Assembly (NCBI GenBank): GCA_030373045.1
Contig: JAUCPW010000029.1
Coordinates: forward strand, 62,001 to 126,000
DNA: 64,000 bases
Direction: 5' to 3'
From: Candidatus Fermentibacter sp.
GTDB lineage: Bacteria; Fermentibacterota; Fermentibacteria; Fermentibacterales; Fermentibacteraceae
Shown: piece by piece, positions 35,707 through 44,287 of the stretch
How the letters are laid out: every line of letters begins with the position of its first letter
How positions within the stretch are numbered: position 1 is the stretch's first letter
Position numbers and translations under genes: made by a program
The notes under the pieces: generated by a model
Told to the model about the DNA's origin: nothing
The model's input: only the letters and a program-made list of their open reading frames with translations
Database searches by the model: none

Positions 35707-37622
35707 TCCGGAGAACGCTCTTCCGTTCTCCCGTTCTTCCTCCGGATGCCAGGGAGGGACTGGCGGAGATCTGCCGCCTCGTGAGAGGCGACATCATCCG
35801 CATGACCACCCTGGCCGGCAGCGGCCACCCCGGCGGCTCCATGTCCTCCGCCGAGATCTACGCGATGCTCTGGAGCCAGGCCGACGTCGATCCCTGCGAT
35901 CCATGGAGGAGGGGACGGGACAGGATAGTGGTCAGCCACGGCCACACGTCCCCCGGAGTCTACTCTGTCCTCGGCAGGCTGGGCTTCTTCGATGCCGAGG
36001 CCGCCGTGAGATCCTTCCGCCTGGCCGGCAGCCCCTTCGAGGGCCACATCGAGAGATCGGTACCCGGAGTGGAACTGACCACGGGCAACCTGGGGCAGGG
36101 CCTCTCGGGGGCGTGCGGTCTCGCTCTGGCCGACGGGCTGGCGGGCTTCCGGAACCATGTCTTCGTGGTCATGGGCGACGGCGAGCAGCAGAAGGGTCAG
36201 ATCGTCGAGGCCAGGCGATTCGCGGCGGCAAGGAGGCTGCCGGTCACTGTGGTGGTGGACCTCAACGGCCTGCAGATCTCAGGCAGGACCGCGGACGTCA
36301 TGCCCGTCGACCTCGCGGCGGAGTACGCCTCGGACGGCTGGGACGTGGCGTCGGTCGACGGCCACGATCTCGACGCCCTCTATGCCGCCCTGGCGCGGGC
36401 GAGGGGGCTTCCCGGGCCGAGCGTGCTCCTGGCCCGGACCGTCATGGGCAGGGGCGTCTCGTTCATGGAGAACGACGAGCAGTACCACGGCAAGGCGCTC
36501 GACAGGGAGAGCGCGGCGAAAGCCCTCTCCGAACTGGGCATCCCCGACGACATCGACTCCCTGGCCGAAGCCAGGAAGTCGTCCGCAGCCATCCCGACGC
36601 CTTCACGGATACCCTGCTCCGGGGCGGTGCTGGGCCATGCCGGGATCCCCAGGACTTATGGAGCGGACCACAGGGGGGACAACAGGTCGGCCTTCGGCTT
36701 GGCACTCCTCGACCTGGCATCCCTGAACCGTGACACGGTGCCGCTGGTGTTCGACTGCGACCTCGCCGGCTCGGTCAAGACTGAGGCCTTCGCGAAGGCA
36801 TACCCCGATTTCTTCGTGCAGTCCGGCATAATGGAGCACCATACCGCGTCGGCTGCCGGAGCCGCATCGCTGGCCGACAGGGTGGTCTTCTGGGCGGACT
36901 TCGGCGTGTTCGCCATGGACGAGACCTTCAACCAGCACAGGCTGAACGACATCAACATGACCAACCTGAAGGTGGTCGCCACGCACTGCGGCCTCGACGT
37001 GGGGCCGGACGGCAAGACCCACCACTGCATCAAGTACCTCGCCCTGACGGGAAGCCTCCGGAACTGCTCGGTGATAGTCCCGGCGGACCCCAACCAGACC
37101 GACAGGGCAGTCAGGTTCGCGGCCACCCATCCCGGCAACTTCTTCATAGCGATGGGCAGGTCGAAGGCGCCGGTCTTGACGAACCCGGACGGATCGCCCG
37201 CCTTCGGCGGAGCATACAGGTTCGTCTACGGCAGGCACGACGTGCTGCGCGAGGGCACCGATGCGGTGGTCCTCGCGATGGGTGCGATGTGCGGAAGGGC
37301 TCTCGCGGCGGCCGGGATCCTCGAGGGCATCGGAGTCTCGACCGCGGTGCTCGGAGTGAGCTGCCCGCTGTGCCTGTCTCCCTCGCTGATCGAGCGGGTG
37401 CGCGGTTTCAGGGTCGCCGCCTCCTGCGAGGACCACGACAGGGACACCGGCCTCGGGAACAGGATCGCGCTGGCCCTTTCGGACACGGGCGGCGGACCTC
37501 CCCTGCTCAGGTTCGGGGTCGACGGCTACGGGCTCTCGGGAGAGCCCGACGACCTCTACCGGCATCAGGGGATGACGCCCGGGCGTATCGCCTCCGGGAT
37601 CGCCTCCGCCCTCAGGGCCTAG
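35703..37622 (+). CDS. tkt: Transketolase
   Basis: 639 residues from a GTG at 35703 that overlaps the ftcD stop (GTGA), with gggag eight bases ahead. Full-length enzyme in one chain: thiamine-diphosphate domain with SGHPGG, GNLGQGLS and the GDGE motif (VVMGDGEQQKGQ), then the pyrimidine domain with GIMEHHTASAAGA, and a C-terminal domain. Interconverts pentose- and triose-phosphates. The coupling with ftcD is unusual; both feed central carbon and one-carbon metabolism. The second half (SGIMEHHTAS; THCGLDVGPDGKTHHCIK) is somewhat divergent from classical transketolase, so donor specificity is not certain. Confidence 0.88.
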   Translation: MIRRTLFRSPVLPPDAREGLAEICRLVRGDIIRMTTLAGSGHPGGSMSSAEIYAMLWSQADVDPCDPWRRGRDRIVVSHGHTSPGVYSVLGRLGFFDAEAAVRSFRLAGSPFEGHIERSVPGVELTTGNLGQGLSGACGLALADGLAGFRNHVFVVMGDGEQQKGQIVEARRFAAARRLPVTVVVDLNGLQISGRTADVMPVDLAAEYASDGWDVASVDGHDLDALYAALARARGLPGPSVLLARTVMGRGVSFMENDEQYHGKALDRESAAKALSELGIPDDIDSLAEARKSSAAIPTPSRIPCSGAVLGHAGIPRTYGADHRGDNRSAFGLALLDLASLNRDTVPLVFDCDLAGSVKTEAFAKAYPDFFVQSGIMEHHTASAAGAASLADRVVFWADFGVFAMDETFNQHRLNDINMTNLKVVATHCGLDVGPDGKTHHCIKYLALTGSLRNCSVIVPADPNQTDRAVRFAATHPGNFFIAMGRSKAPVLTNPDGSPAFGGAYRFVYGRHDVLREGTDAVVLAMGAMCGRALAAAGILEGIGVSTAVLGVSCPLCLSPSLIERVRGFRVAASCEDHDRDTGLGNRIALALSDTGGGPPLLRFGVDGYGLSGEPDDLYRHQGMTPGRIASGIASALRA

Positions 37623-38733
37623 GGCCGCGCAGGAAGCCCGCGATCATCCCCGCGTAGCCCGACGCTCCCGAAACCAGTCCCCAGTATCCGTCGAAGAATC
37701 TCCTGTCACGGGCGAGGCCGCGCATGGCAAGGCGCCGGAACCGCCTGCCGTAGACCAGGTGCCTTGCGATGGCGGACTGCCTCACCATGCCGGCGCAGCC
37801 GGAGGCGACAGCCCTGCGGTACCACGGCAGGCCGCGGCCGTTCAGCACGGATTCGGCGGCGAGCATCCCGCTCTCCACGGCATGGCTCAGGCCCTCCCCG
37901 GTGAGGCGGTCGGCCAGCCCGGCCGCATCGCCGGCCAGGAGCACCCTGCCCGAGCCCATCGGGCACGAGGGGTGTCCAGCCGGGATCGGAGCGGCCTTCA
38001 GCATGCCCGGTACGGGCCGTTCGAGGCCGAGGCTGTCGAAGAGCCGCATGAGATTCTCGAGCAGTCCGCGCGGGCGGTTCCTCCCTCCGACCATCCCGAT
38101 GCCGATGCACAGGTCGTCCCTGCGTGGGAACACCCAGGCGTAGCCGAAGTCGGCCAGGCCGAAGTGTATCTGGATCTCGGAGGGAAAGCCCGGAGGCATG
38201 GGCGCGAAGGCCTCTATTCCGAGACCCGCCGGTCCCCCGCGGCAGCCCCGGACCTCGCGCCCGATCCTCCCGGAAGCTCCGTCCGCCGCGATGACGAAGT
38301 CACCCGACAGCTTCCCGGCACCGGAGGTCTCGATCGATGCTCCACCGGCCACGGAGAGGGCCCGCCCTCCCCTGACCACGATCGCGCCGGCTGCTTCGGC
38401 CCGCGCGAGCAGCAGGGCATCCAGGTCCATCCTGTCCACCATCGTGATGGCCGGCCCTGCGGACTCGTAGCGCGACAGATGCTCGAAGCCGCAGAAGAAG
38501 GACATCGCCCTCTGCTCCCGGAGCGAGATGGCCGTCAGTCCTTCATCGGTGAGCATGCCTGCCTCGATCAGGCGCTTCCTTGCCCTGAAGCCCAGGGCTC
38601 CTCCGCAGACCTTCCTGCGCGGAACGGAGGAAGCCTCCAGCAGGATGCAGGAGGCGCCCCCGGATGCCAGCTTCCACGCGGCGCACGCCCCGGCGGGCCC
38701 CCCGCCGCAGACTATCGCGTCGTATCCGGCCAT
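37612..38733 (-). CDS. Geranylgeranyl reductase-family flavoprotein
   Basis: 373 residues. FAD-binding motif IVCGGGPAGACAAWKLA at the N-terminus, then RRKVCGGALG and the second FAD block GRVLLAGDAAGLADRLTGEGL, all characteristic of the geranylgeranyl reductase/FixC group. These enzymes reduce isoprenoid double bonds of quinones, carotenoids or lipids. The C-terminus is basic (RRFRRLAMRGLARDRRF), consistent with a membrane-surface enzyme. It converges with transketolase (11-base overlap) and diverges from the radical SAM gene. Substrate not determined. Confidence 0.85.
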   Translation of the reverse strand: MAGYDAIVCGGGPAGACAAWKLASGGASCILLEASSVPRRKVCGGALGFRARKRLIEAGMLTDEGLTAISLREQRAMSFFCGFEHLSRYESAGPAITMVDRMDLDALLLARAEAAGAIVVRGGRALSVAGGASIETSGAGKLSGDFVIAADGASGRIGREVRGCRGGPAGLGIEAFAPMPPGFPSEIQIHFGLADFGYAWVFPRRDDLCIGIGMVGGRNRPRGLLENLMRLFDSLGLERPVPGMLKAAPIPAGHPSCPMGSGRVLLAGDAAGLADRLTGEGLSHAVESGMLAAESVLNGRGLPWYRRAVASGCAGMVRQSAIARHLVYGRRFRRLAMRGLARDRRFFDGYWGLVSGASGYAGMIAGFLRGPRP

Positions 38734-38796
38734 CCGCGCATGCCTCCGTCCTCCGCCAGGTATGTGCCCGAAGCTCGCACCGGGGCCCGCAGGGGC

Positions 38797-38802
38797 TATA
38801 TT
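38797..38802 (+). promoter_or_regulatory. Candidate -10 box for the radical SAM gene
   Basis: TATATT in an otherwise GC-rich leader, 37 bases before the ATG. The -35 region is not convincing. Confidence 0.4.
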
Positions 38803-38838
38803 ACAGCAACCGAGGCTTCACGGAAGGTGTCTGAGGAC

Positions 38839-40266
38839 ATGAGAGTCGCCCTTGTCTACCCAAGGTTCCAGTGGACCGAGTACAACGGGCTTGCAGAGCC
38901 CGTAGGCCAGCTCATCCTCGCGTCCGTGCTCCGGGATGCCGGGCACGATGTCCGGTATGTCGACTACTCCTTCTGCCGCGAAATCGACGAGCTCGACCAT
39001 ATGGTGAGGGACGCCGACGTGGTGGGAGTGGCCGTATCGGCTGCGGCGAAGCTCGGCAGGGCCGCGATGGTGACGAAGCACATCCGCTCCGTCAACCCCC
39101 GAGCGCTCTACATCGAGGGAGGGGCGTATCCCAGCATCTTCCCGGAGAACACCCTGCGCGAAACCGGTGCGGACATCGTCATAGAGGGCGAGGCGGAGGA
39201 GGCCCTGCTCGAGGTTGTGGACACGCTGGCGGCCGGCGGCGACGTCAGGTGCCTGCGCAACGTCTCGTTCATCCCGCCTGACGGTGTGTTCGTACAGAAC
39301 CCCAGGCGGCCGGTCATACACGATCTCGATTCGATCCCCTTCCCCGCCCGCGACCTTGTCGACTACGACGCCTACTTCGCGAACGGCCTGGCCGAGTACG
39401 GGATGGTCACCACCAGGGGCTGCCCGTTCCGCTGCACCTACTGCAAGCCCAGCACCGACCTGATCTTCGGAGGCGGCATAAGGCGCCGCAGCGCGGGCGA
39501 CGTAGTGGCCGAGATCGTCGGGCTGTCGGAGCTCCGCGGCCAGAAGCACCTGCGGATCTTCTTCAAGGACGACACGATCACCATGCACCCCGCGGCGTGG
39601 TTCGAGCAGTTCCGCGACGGGCTCAGGGATGCGGGCGTGACTCTGAAGTGGCACTGCAACAGCAGGGTCGACACGGTGACGAGGGACAAGGTGAGGGTGA
39701 TGTCCGAGAGCGGGTGCCACTGCATCAGCTTCGGCATCGAGAGCGGGAGCCCGAAGATCCTCGAGTTCTATGACAAGGGGACGACCCCGGAGCAGGCCGT
39801 GAAGGCGTTCCGCTGGTGCCACGAGTTCCGGGTCGAGGCCACGGCCAACCTGATGATCGGCTTCCCGATGGAGACCGACGAGGACATCGCGATGACCTAC
39901 CGCCTCCTGAAAAGGCTCAAGCCCGACGACATCATCGTCTACTTCTCCACCGCCATCCCCGGCCGCCACATACATACCTGGGCGAAGGAGAACGGCTACC
40001 TGGCGAACGACACCAACCCGGAACTCCTCGACCCGGCCAGGAACAGGGCCAACGAGATCATGAACATGAGGCTGCCCTACCTGACCATGGACGGGGTGGT
40101 GGGCTGGAAGCACCGGATCGAGCGCTACAGGAGCTGGCGGAAGATGACGAGCTTCCGCAACATCCAGAACTGGGCCCAGGATCTCGTCGCGAACCCGGGG
40201 CTCGCCGTGCACAAGGCCGCGATGGTCGTGCGCGGCCTCGCCAGCGGAAAAGCCACTCAGGACTGA
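38839..40266 (+). CDS. B12-binding-domain radical SAM enzyme
   Basis: 475 residues. Residues 1 to about 150 form a cobalamin-binding-type Rossmann domain (MRVALVYPRF, DVVGVAVSA, ADIVIEGEAEEAL). The radical SAM core has the iron-sulfur ligands CPFRCTYC (C-x3-C-x2-C, about residues 197-204), then SFGIESGSPKILEFYDKGTT and ANLMIGFPMET. Such class B enzymes methylate or rearrange unactivated carbons in lipids, cofactors and natural products. The adjacent geranylgeranyl reductase hints at an isoprenoid or lipid substrate, which is inference. A C-terminal helical tail follows the core. Confidence 0.88.
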   Translation: MRVALVYPRFQWTEYNGLAEPVGQLILASVLRDAGHDVRYVDYSFCREIDELDHMVRDADVVGVAVSAAAKLGRAAMVTKHIRSVNPRALYIEGGAYPSIFPENTLRETGADIVIEGEAEEALLEVVDTLAAGGDVRCLRNVSFIPPDGVFVQNPRRPVIHDLDSIPFPARDLVDYDAYFANGLAEYGMVTTRGCPFRCTYCKPSTDLIFGGGIRRRSAGDVVAEIVGLSELRGQKHLRIFFKDDTITMHPAAWFEQFRDGLRDAGVTLKWHCNSRVDTVTRDKVRVMSESGCHCISFGIESGSPKILEFYDKGTTPEQAVKAFRWCHEFRVEATANLMIGFPMETDEDIAMTYRLLKRLKPDDIIVYFSTAIPGRHIHTWAKENGYLANDTNPELLDPARNRANEIMNMRLPYLTMDGVVGWKHRIERYRSWRKMTSFRNIQNWAQDLVANPGLAVHKAAMVVRGLASGKATQD

Positions 40267-40322
40267 TGCGACCCGCGGGCGATCCCGGATCTCCGGCCGG
40301 CCGGCCTGCCGGGGCGCCCTGA

Positions 40323-40940
40323 ATGGCGGCCGCAGGGGGCAGCGGCGACAGGGAGGGACGGATCGTCCCCCGGACGCCCTTCTGGCTCCGGGTTTCGGCG
40401 GGGGCGTGCATCCTGCTGGCACTTGCCTCGTTTTCGTTCTTCCTGTACTTCTCCGACAGGGTCGACGACGCCGTCGGAGCGGTCGAATCGACCTACACCG
40501 CGGCGGGCCGGCGGAACGGGCCCGCCATCTCGAACGCCATCGCCGGGGATTCCGGGATCACCCGGGACCGCAGGGCGCGTACGGCGGCCCTCGCTGCCGG
40601 GAGCGCCTTCCTGGCGGCCTCGGTGGTCCTGGCTGTCGCAGGATCGGTCGACCGCAGGCGCAGGATGCTGCTGTTGAACAGCATGACGTCCGAGTGGAAG
40701 GAGGAGAAGTCCTCCGAGATCAGGGGCTTCATCTCGCAGCACATCGGCACGCTCGCCCAGAAGAGGGCCGAGCTGATAACCGCCAACGCCTACGGCGTCC
40801 TGGACGAGACTGCATGGCACCAGGAACTCGTCTACTTCATCAACAGGGTCCTCAGACCACACTGCGGCGTCGACGCCGACGTGTTCTCCTTCGTCGAGCT
40901 CAAGGCCATGATCGAGAAGCAGGTCTCGATGCTCGGCTGA
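40323..40940 (+). CDS. Two-pass membrane protein, unknown function
   Basis: 205 residues. Two membrane segments (about 24-42 and 87-108) flank a ~45-residue external loop. The C-terminal ~95 residues are a charged cytoplasmic helical domain (SEWKEEKSSEIRGFISQHI). No family recognised. It follows the radical SAM gene by 56 bases on the same strand and may be cotranscribed. The ribosome site is unclear, so the start is uncertain. Its last 109 bases lie opposite the end of the convergent gene. Confidence 0.55.
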   Translation: MAAAGGSGDREGRIVPRTPFWLRVSAGACILLALASFSFFLYFSDRVDDAVGAVESTYTAAGRRNGPAISNAIAGDSGITRDRRARTAALAAGSAFLAASVVLAVAGSVDRRRRMLLLNSMTSEWKEEKSSEIRGFISQHIGTLAQKRAELITANAYGVLDETAWHQELVYFINRVLRPHCGVDADVFSFVELKAMIEKQVSMLG

Positions 40941-41557
40941 CCCCGGCGAGCCGTGACGGCCTGGCTGCGGGGAGGGCCGCCCGGCCCACCGGGGCCTCCC
41001 GGCCCTCCGGGGCCGCCAGGACCGCGGGTACCGGCCGGAACCAGCATCCGCACCTCCACGACCGTCTCCTCCGACGAATGAACGAAGCTGCATGCCTCGA
41101 ACGTCAGCTCCGGAGCCTCGGACAATTCGCCATCGGCGGGAGTGGCTGGCGGATCAGGGAGGCCGGAAGCCGGAGCGGCCGCTGTGGAATCCGACGGGAG
41201 CGGGTCCGGGGGTGACGGCATCCCACTGCTGACGCCGAAGGGTTCCTGGGCCTCTCCATCCTCCATGTCCAGCTCCCCGTCTCCGTCGAGGTCCTGGAAG
41301 ACTAGCACTGCGTACTCTCCCCAGGGGATGCCCATGAGTGAGATGCCGGTCCCGCCCGTCCGACAGTCCGCATAGGTGCCGGCGCGGGCGAGCGAGGGAT
41401 CGGTGATCGACCCCGCATCCCCGTCGAACAGCAGGGCGATGACTTGGCCCGTGTCCAGGCCCTCCACCTCGATCCTCACGATCCCCTGACCTGCTGCCGG
41501 ATCTCCTTCCCCGGTCGCGAGAGACAGGGCGCACGACACAGCCATGACGGACAGCAT
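40832..41557 (-). CDS. Secreted DUF2141-like protein with Gly-Pro repeat
   Basis: 241 residues from the ATG at 41557 (gggagg five bases ahead). A signal peptide (MLSVMAVSCALSLATG) is followed by a domain with GIVRIEVEGLDTGQVIALLFD and GIPWGEYAVLVFQDLDGDGELD, matching the DUF2141 pattern. A Pro-rich linker and a second short segment follow, then a collagen-like run of GPG triplets (about residues 180-197), then a ~44-residue tail antisense to the neighbouring gene. The tail does not look like a typical protein end; polymerase or ribosome slippage in the repeat, or a sequencing error, would change it. Confidence 0.6.
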   Translation of the reverse strand: MLSVMAVSCALSLATGEGDPAAGQGIVRIEVEGLDTGQVIALLFDGDAGSITDPSLARAGTYADCRTGGTGISLMGIPWGEYAVLVFQDLDGDGELDMEDGEAQEPFGVSSGMPSPPDPLPSDSTAAAPASGLPDPPATPADGELSEAPELTFEACSFVHSSEETVVEVRMLVPAGTRGPGGPGGPGGPGGPGGPPRSQAVTARRGQPSIETCFSIMALSSTKENTSASTPQCGLRTLLMK

Positions 41558-41611
41558 TCCGACCTCCCGGTGCGAGCCTTCGGACACTTCCCGCAAGATG
41601 TGTTCCCTGCG

Positions 41612-41648
41612 TGATACGATGATTCCCGGACCGTTGCGGTTCGTATCA
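41612..41648. promoter_or_regulatory. Inverted repeat TGATACGA/TCGTATCA in divergent region
   Basis: Perfect 8-bp arms (41612-41619 and 41641-41648) with a 21-base spacer, between the DUF2141-like gene and the MacA-like efflux operon. The spacing puts the arms on nearly the same helix face, as expected for a looping or dimer-of-dimers operator. No regulator gene is adjacent. Confidence 0.4.
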
Positions 41649-41773
41649 GCCGCTCCGGGATTCCGGGCCCGAAACATTTCCTTACGATCCGACAATCCTC
41701 CGGTATTCCGCGCTCGCGATCATTGCTGATGAAGTGCGCGGGAGCGGCCCGCGCCCAGCAGACGCGGAGAAGC

Positions 41774-43006
41774 ATGAAGAAGGCCAAGAGGAACATCGTC
41801 GTCGCATCGGCGACAGCGGTCGTGGCCATGGGAGCCTTTTGGGCCCTGGGTCGGGGCGGGGAGGAAGTCGAACTCCAGACCCAGGTCGCGGCCATCGGTT
41901 CGATCCGTACAATCGCATCCGGCAGCGGGGCCCTGGAGGGCGTGGCGTGCGTCGAGATCAGCGCCGCGCGGCAGGGCCTCATCGATTCCATCTACGTGGA
42001 GGAGGGAGACACCGTCCATGCCGGACAGACGCTTCTCACGCTCGATGACACGGAGGCTCTCGCTGAGCTCCGGCAGGCACGGGCATCGAGCACGGGTGCC
42101 GGGATCGCGCTGGACAGGGCGGAGCGCGAGTACCGACGGATGTCGGCACTCTCGGAGTCGGGGCTTTCGTGCGGAGAGGAACTCGCCTGCGCACGGGAGG
42201 ATCTCGATGCTGCTCAGGCTGAGCTGTCGAGAGTCTCTGCTGTTGAAGTCATCGCGGTCAACGGACTGGACGAGACGGTATACAGGTCGCCCATCGACGG
42301 AGTGGTGACCGCCCTGAACGTCGAGCAGGGCGAGATGGCTGTCATGGGGACCATGAACAACGCCGGCACGGTGCTCCTGACGGTCGAGGACATGTCGGGC
42401 TTCATCCTCGAAGTGACGATGGTCGAGAGCGAGGTGATCGACGTACTCGAAGGGATGGAGGCCGAGATAGTACTCGACGCACTTCCGGACTCCGTGTTCA
42501 GGGGCCACGTCACAAACATCGCCCTCGCTTCGTCCAACGACGCGGGCGGCGAGGAGGTGGCGGAGTACGCCGTGATGGTGGCCATGGACGAGCGTGATCC
42601 GCGCATGCGATCCGGCATGTCCGCATCGGTGGACATCGTGATAACCAGTGTGGACTCGTGCATCGTGCTCCCGATCCAGAGCATCGTGTCCAGGCCCGAT
42701 CCGGCCGATCCGGCGCGGATGACCGACTGCGTCCTCAGGCTCTCGGATGGAACCGTGGAGGCCGTGCCGGTGGTCACCGGCGTGACTGACATCCTGACCG
42801 TCGAGGTTTCCGGGGTACGTGAAGGAGACGTGATCGTCACCGGCCCGATGGAGACGCTCAGGACGCTCGCCGCCGGATCGGAGGCCTGCGGGAGCGGCGA
42901 TTCGGGCGACGGGGACGACGAGGGCGGAATTCCTCTCCCCGGGATGGGCGGACCCCCGCCGGGCGCCCAGGGGCCTCCTCCCGGGGCAAGTCCCGGAGGG
43001 ATGTGA
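41774..43006 (+). CDS. MacA/HlyD-type periplasmic adaptor
   Basis: 410 residues from the ATG at 41774 (ggag four bases ahead). One N-terminal membrane anchor (residues about 8-26), then the split lipoyl domain (GLIDSIYVEEGDTVHAGQTLL and YRSPIDGVVTALNVEQGEMAV) around a short alpha-hairpin, followed by beta-barrel and membrane-proximal domains. The C-terminus is rich in Gly, Pro and Asp. It links an inner-membrane ABC exporter to the outer membrane, as MacA does. The two following genes encode the permeases; no ATPase follows. Confidence 0.88.
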   Translation: MKKAKRNIVVASATAVVAMGAFWALGRGGEEVELQTQVAAIGSIRTIASGSGALEGVACVEISAARQGLIDSIYVEEGDTVHAGQTLLTLDDTEALAELRQARASSTGAGIALDRAEREYRRMSALSESGLSCGEELACAREDLDAAQAELSRVSAVEVIAVNGLDETVYRSPIDGVVTALNVEQGEMAVMGTMNNAGTVLLTVEDMSGFILEVTMVESEVIDVLEGMEAEIVLDALPDSVFRGHVTNIALASSNDAGGEEVAEYAVMVAMDERDPRMRSGMSASVDIVITSVDSCIVLPIQSIVSRPDPADPARMTDCVLRLSDGTVEAVPVVTGVTDILTVEVSGVREGDVIVTGPMETLRTLAAGSEACGSGDSGDGDDEGGIPLPGMGGPPPGAQGPPPGASPGGM

Positions 43007-43060
43007 CGGAATGGGCGGGATGAACCGAAGATGCCGCCCGCCTGCCGGGTGGATGCGGCC

Positions 43061-44287
43061 ATGAACTCGATCGAGATGGCCGGGACCGCATTCTCGGCCG
43101 TGAGGTCCAACCGGTCGAGGAGCATGCTGACATCCCTGGGAGTGACCATCGGGGTAGCTGCGGTGGTCTCCCTGGTCGGGCTCGCCACCGGCATGGGAGA
43201 TTACGTCGAGGAGAGATTCGAGAGCGCCCTGGACGCGAGCGTCTTCAGGATCGGCAGAACAGGCGGGGGTCTCCGGGATGCCGGGGCCATGGCCGAGTCG
43301 GCGCGCCGCCCGGACGTGACCGAAGCCCAGGCGATGGCTCTTGCCGGCATGATGGTGACCGACTCGGTCGTCTCATGGAGTGCAGGTACGACTGCGACTG
43401 TGTCCAGCAGGGGGATGTCCGTCGAGGAAGTCACCCTGAACGGAGTCTCTCCCTCCTGGCTCGGTCTGTCGAGCCTCGATATCGAGAACGGCAGGGTCTT
43501 TACGGAGGCCGAGGATTCCGTCAGGGCAAGGGTCTGCGTCATAGGAGCGGACATAGTGGCCGAGATCTTCCCGGAAGGCTTGGTCGAGGGGTCCGCGATA
43601 TCGGTGTCGGGAAACCGCTTCATGGTCGTGGGCTCTACGGCCGCGAGGGGGAGCGTCTTCGGGAGGTCCAGGGACTCGTTCGTAATAGTTCCCTTCTCGA
43701 CATATGAAGGGCTCTTCACCAACCTCGGGCCCGATGTCGAGATAGCCATCCTCCCCGCTTCCGGGACCTCCGTCGAGGCGGCTTCCGCCGAGGCGGCCGG
43801 GGTCTTCAGGGTGATCAGGGGGCTTTCCGACGGCGATGACGACGATTTCTCGATCACGAGCCAGACCGGGGTCCGGGAGAGCATGGACGAAACCCTGACC
43901 GTCATCGCCTGCATCACGGTCGGCATCGCGGCCATCTCCCTCCTGGTGGGAGGCATCGGGATCATGAACATCATGTTCGTCACGGTCGTCGAACGGACCA
44001 GGGAGATCGGCACCAGGAGGGCGCTGGGTGCGACCCGCACCGACATCGTCCGCCAGTTCCTCGTCGAAGCGGTCATCATCTCTCTCTTCGGAGGCATGGC
44101 CGGCCTGGCCGCGGGATCGATGCTCATCCTCGCCGCACGGGCCGCGACTCCAGTCCCGGCATCCCTCACGGGCTTCACTGCGCTTGCCGCCGTGGGATTC
44201 TCGACCGCGGTGGGAGTAGTATCGGGCCTGGTGCCAGCCCTGCGGGCCGCGAGGATCGATCCCGTGGAGGCGCTCAGACATGAGTGA
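43061..44287 (+). CDS. MacB-like ABC permease 1 (FtsX domain)
   Basis: 408 residues from the ATG at 43061. MacB-type permease without ATPase: an N-terminal membrane segment (SLGVTIGVAAVVSLVGLA), a MacB_PCD periplasmic domain (about 50-260), and three C-terminal FtsX membrane segments with GGIGIMNIMFVTVVERTREIGTRRALGATR, the mechanotransmission region. It expels substrates from the periplasm. It overlaps the second permease by 8 bases. Ribosome site ggtgga lies seven bases ahead; an ATG at 43031 is an alternative start. Confidence 0.88.
   Translation: MNSIEMAGTAFSAVRSNRSRSMLTSLGVTIGVAAVVSLVGLATGMGDYVEERFESALDASVFRIGRTGGGLRDAGAMAESARRPDVTEAQAMALAGMMVTDSVVSWSAGTTATVSSRGMSVEEVTLNGVSPSWLGLSSLDIENGRVFTEAEDSVRARVCVIGADIVAEIFPEGLVEGSAISVSGNRFMVVGSTAARGSVFGRSRDSFVIVPFSTYEGLFTNLGPDVEIAILPASGTSVEAASAEAAGVFRVIRGLSDGDDDDFSITSQTGVRESMDETLTVIACITVGIAAISLLVGGIGIMNIMFVTVVERTREIGTRRALGATRTDIVRQFLVEAVIISLFGGMAGLAAGSMLILAARAATPVPASLTGFTALAAVGFSTAVGVVSGLVPALRAARIDPVEALRHE

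Noticed and set aside
40257-40330. GGCCGGCC-rich stretch between the radical SAM gene and the membrane protein as a terminator
   Set aside because: Several overlapping palindromic pairings are possible but none has a U-run; not called.
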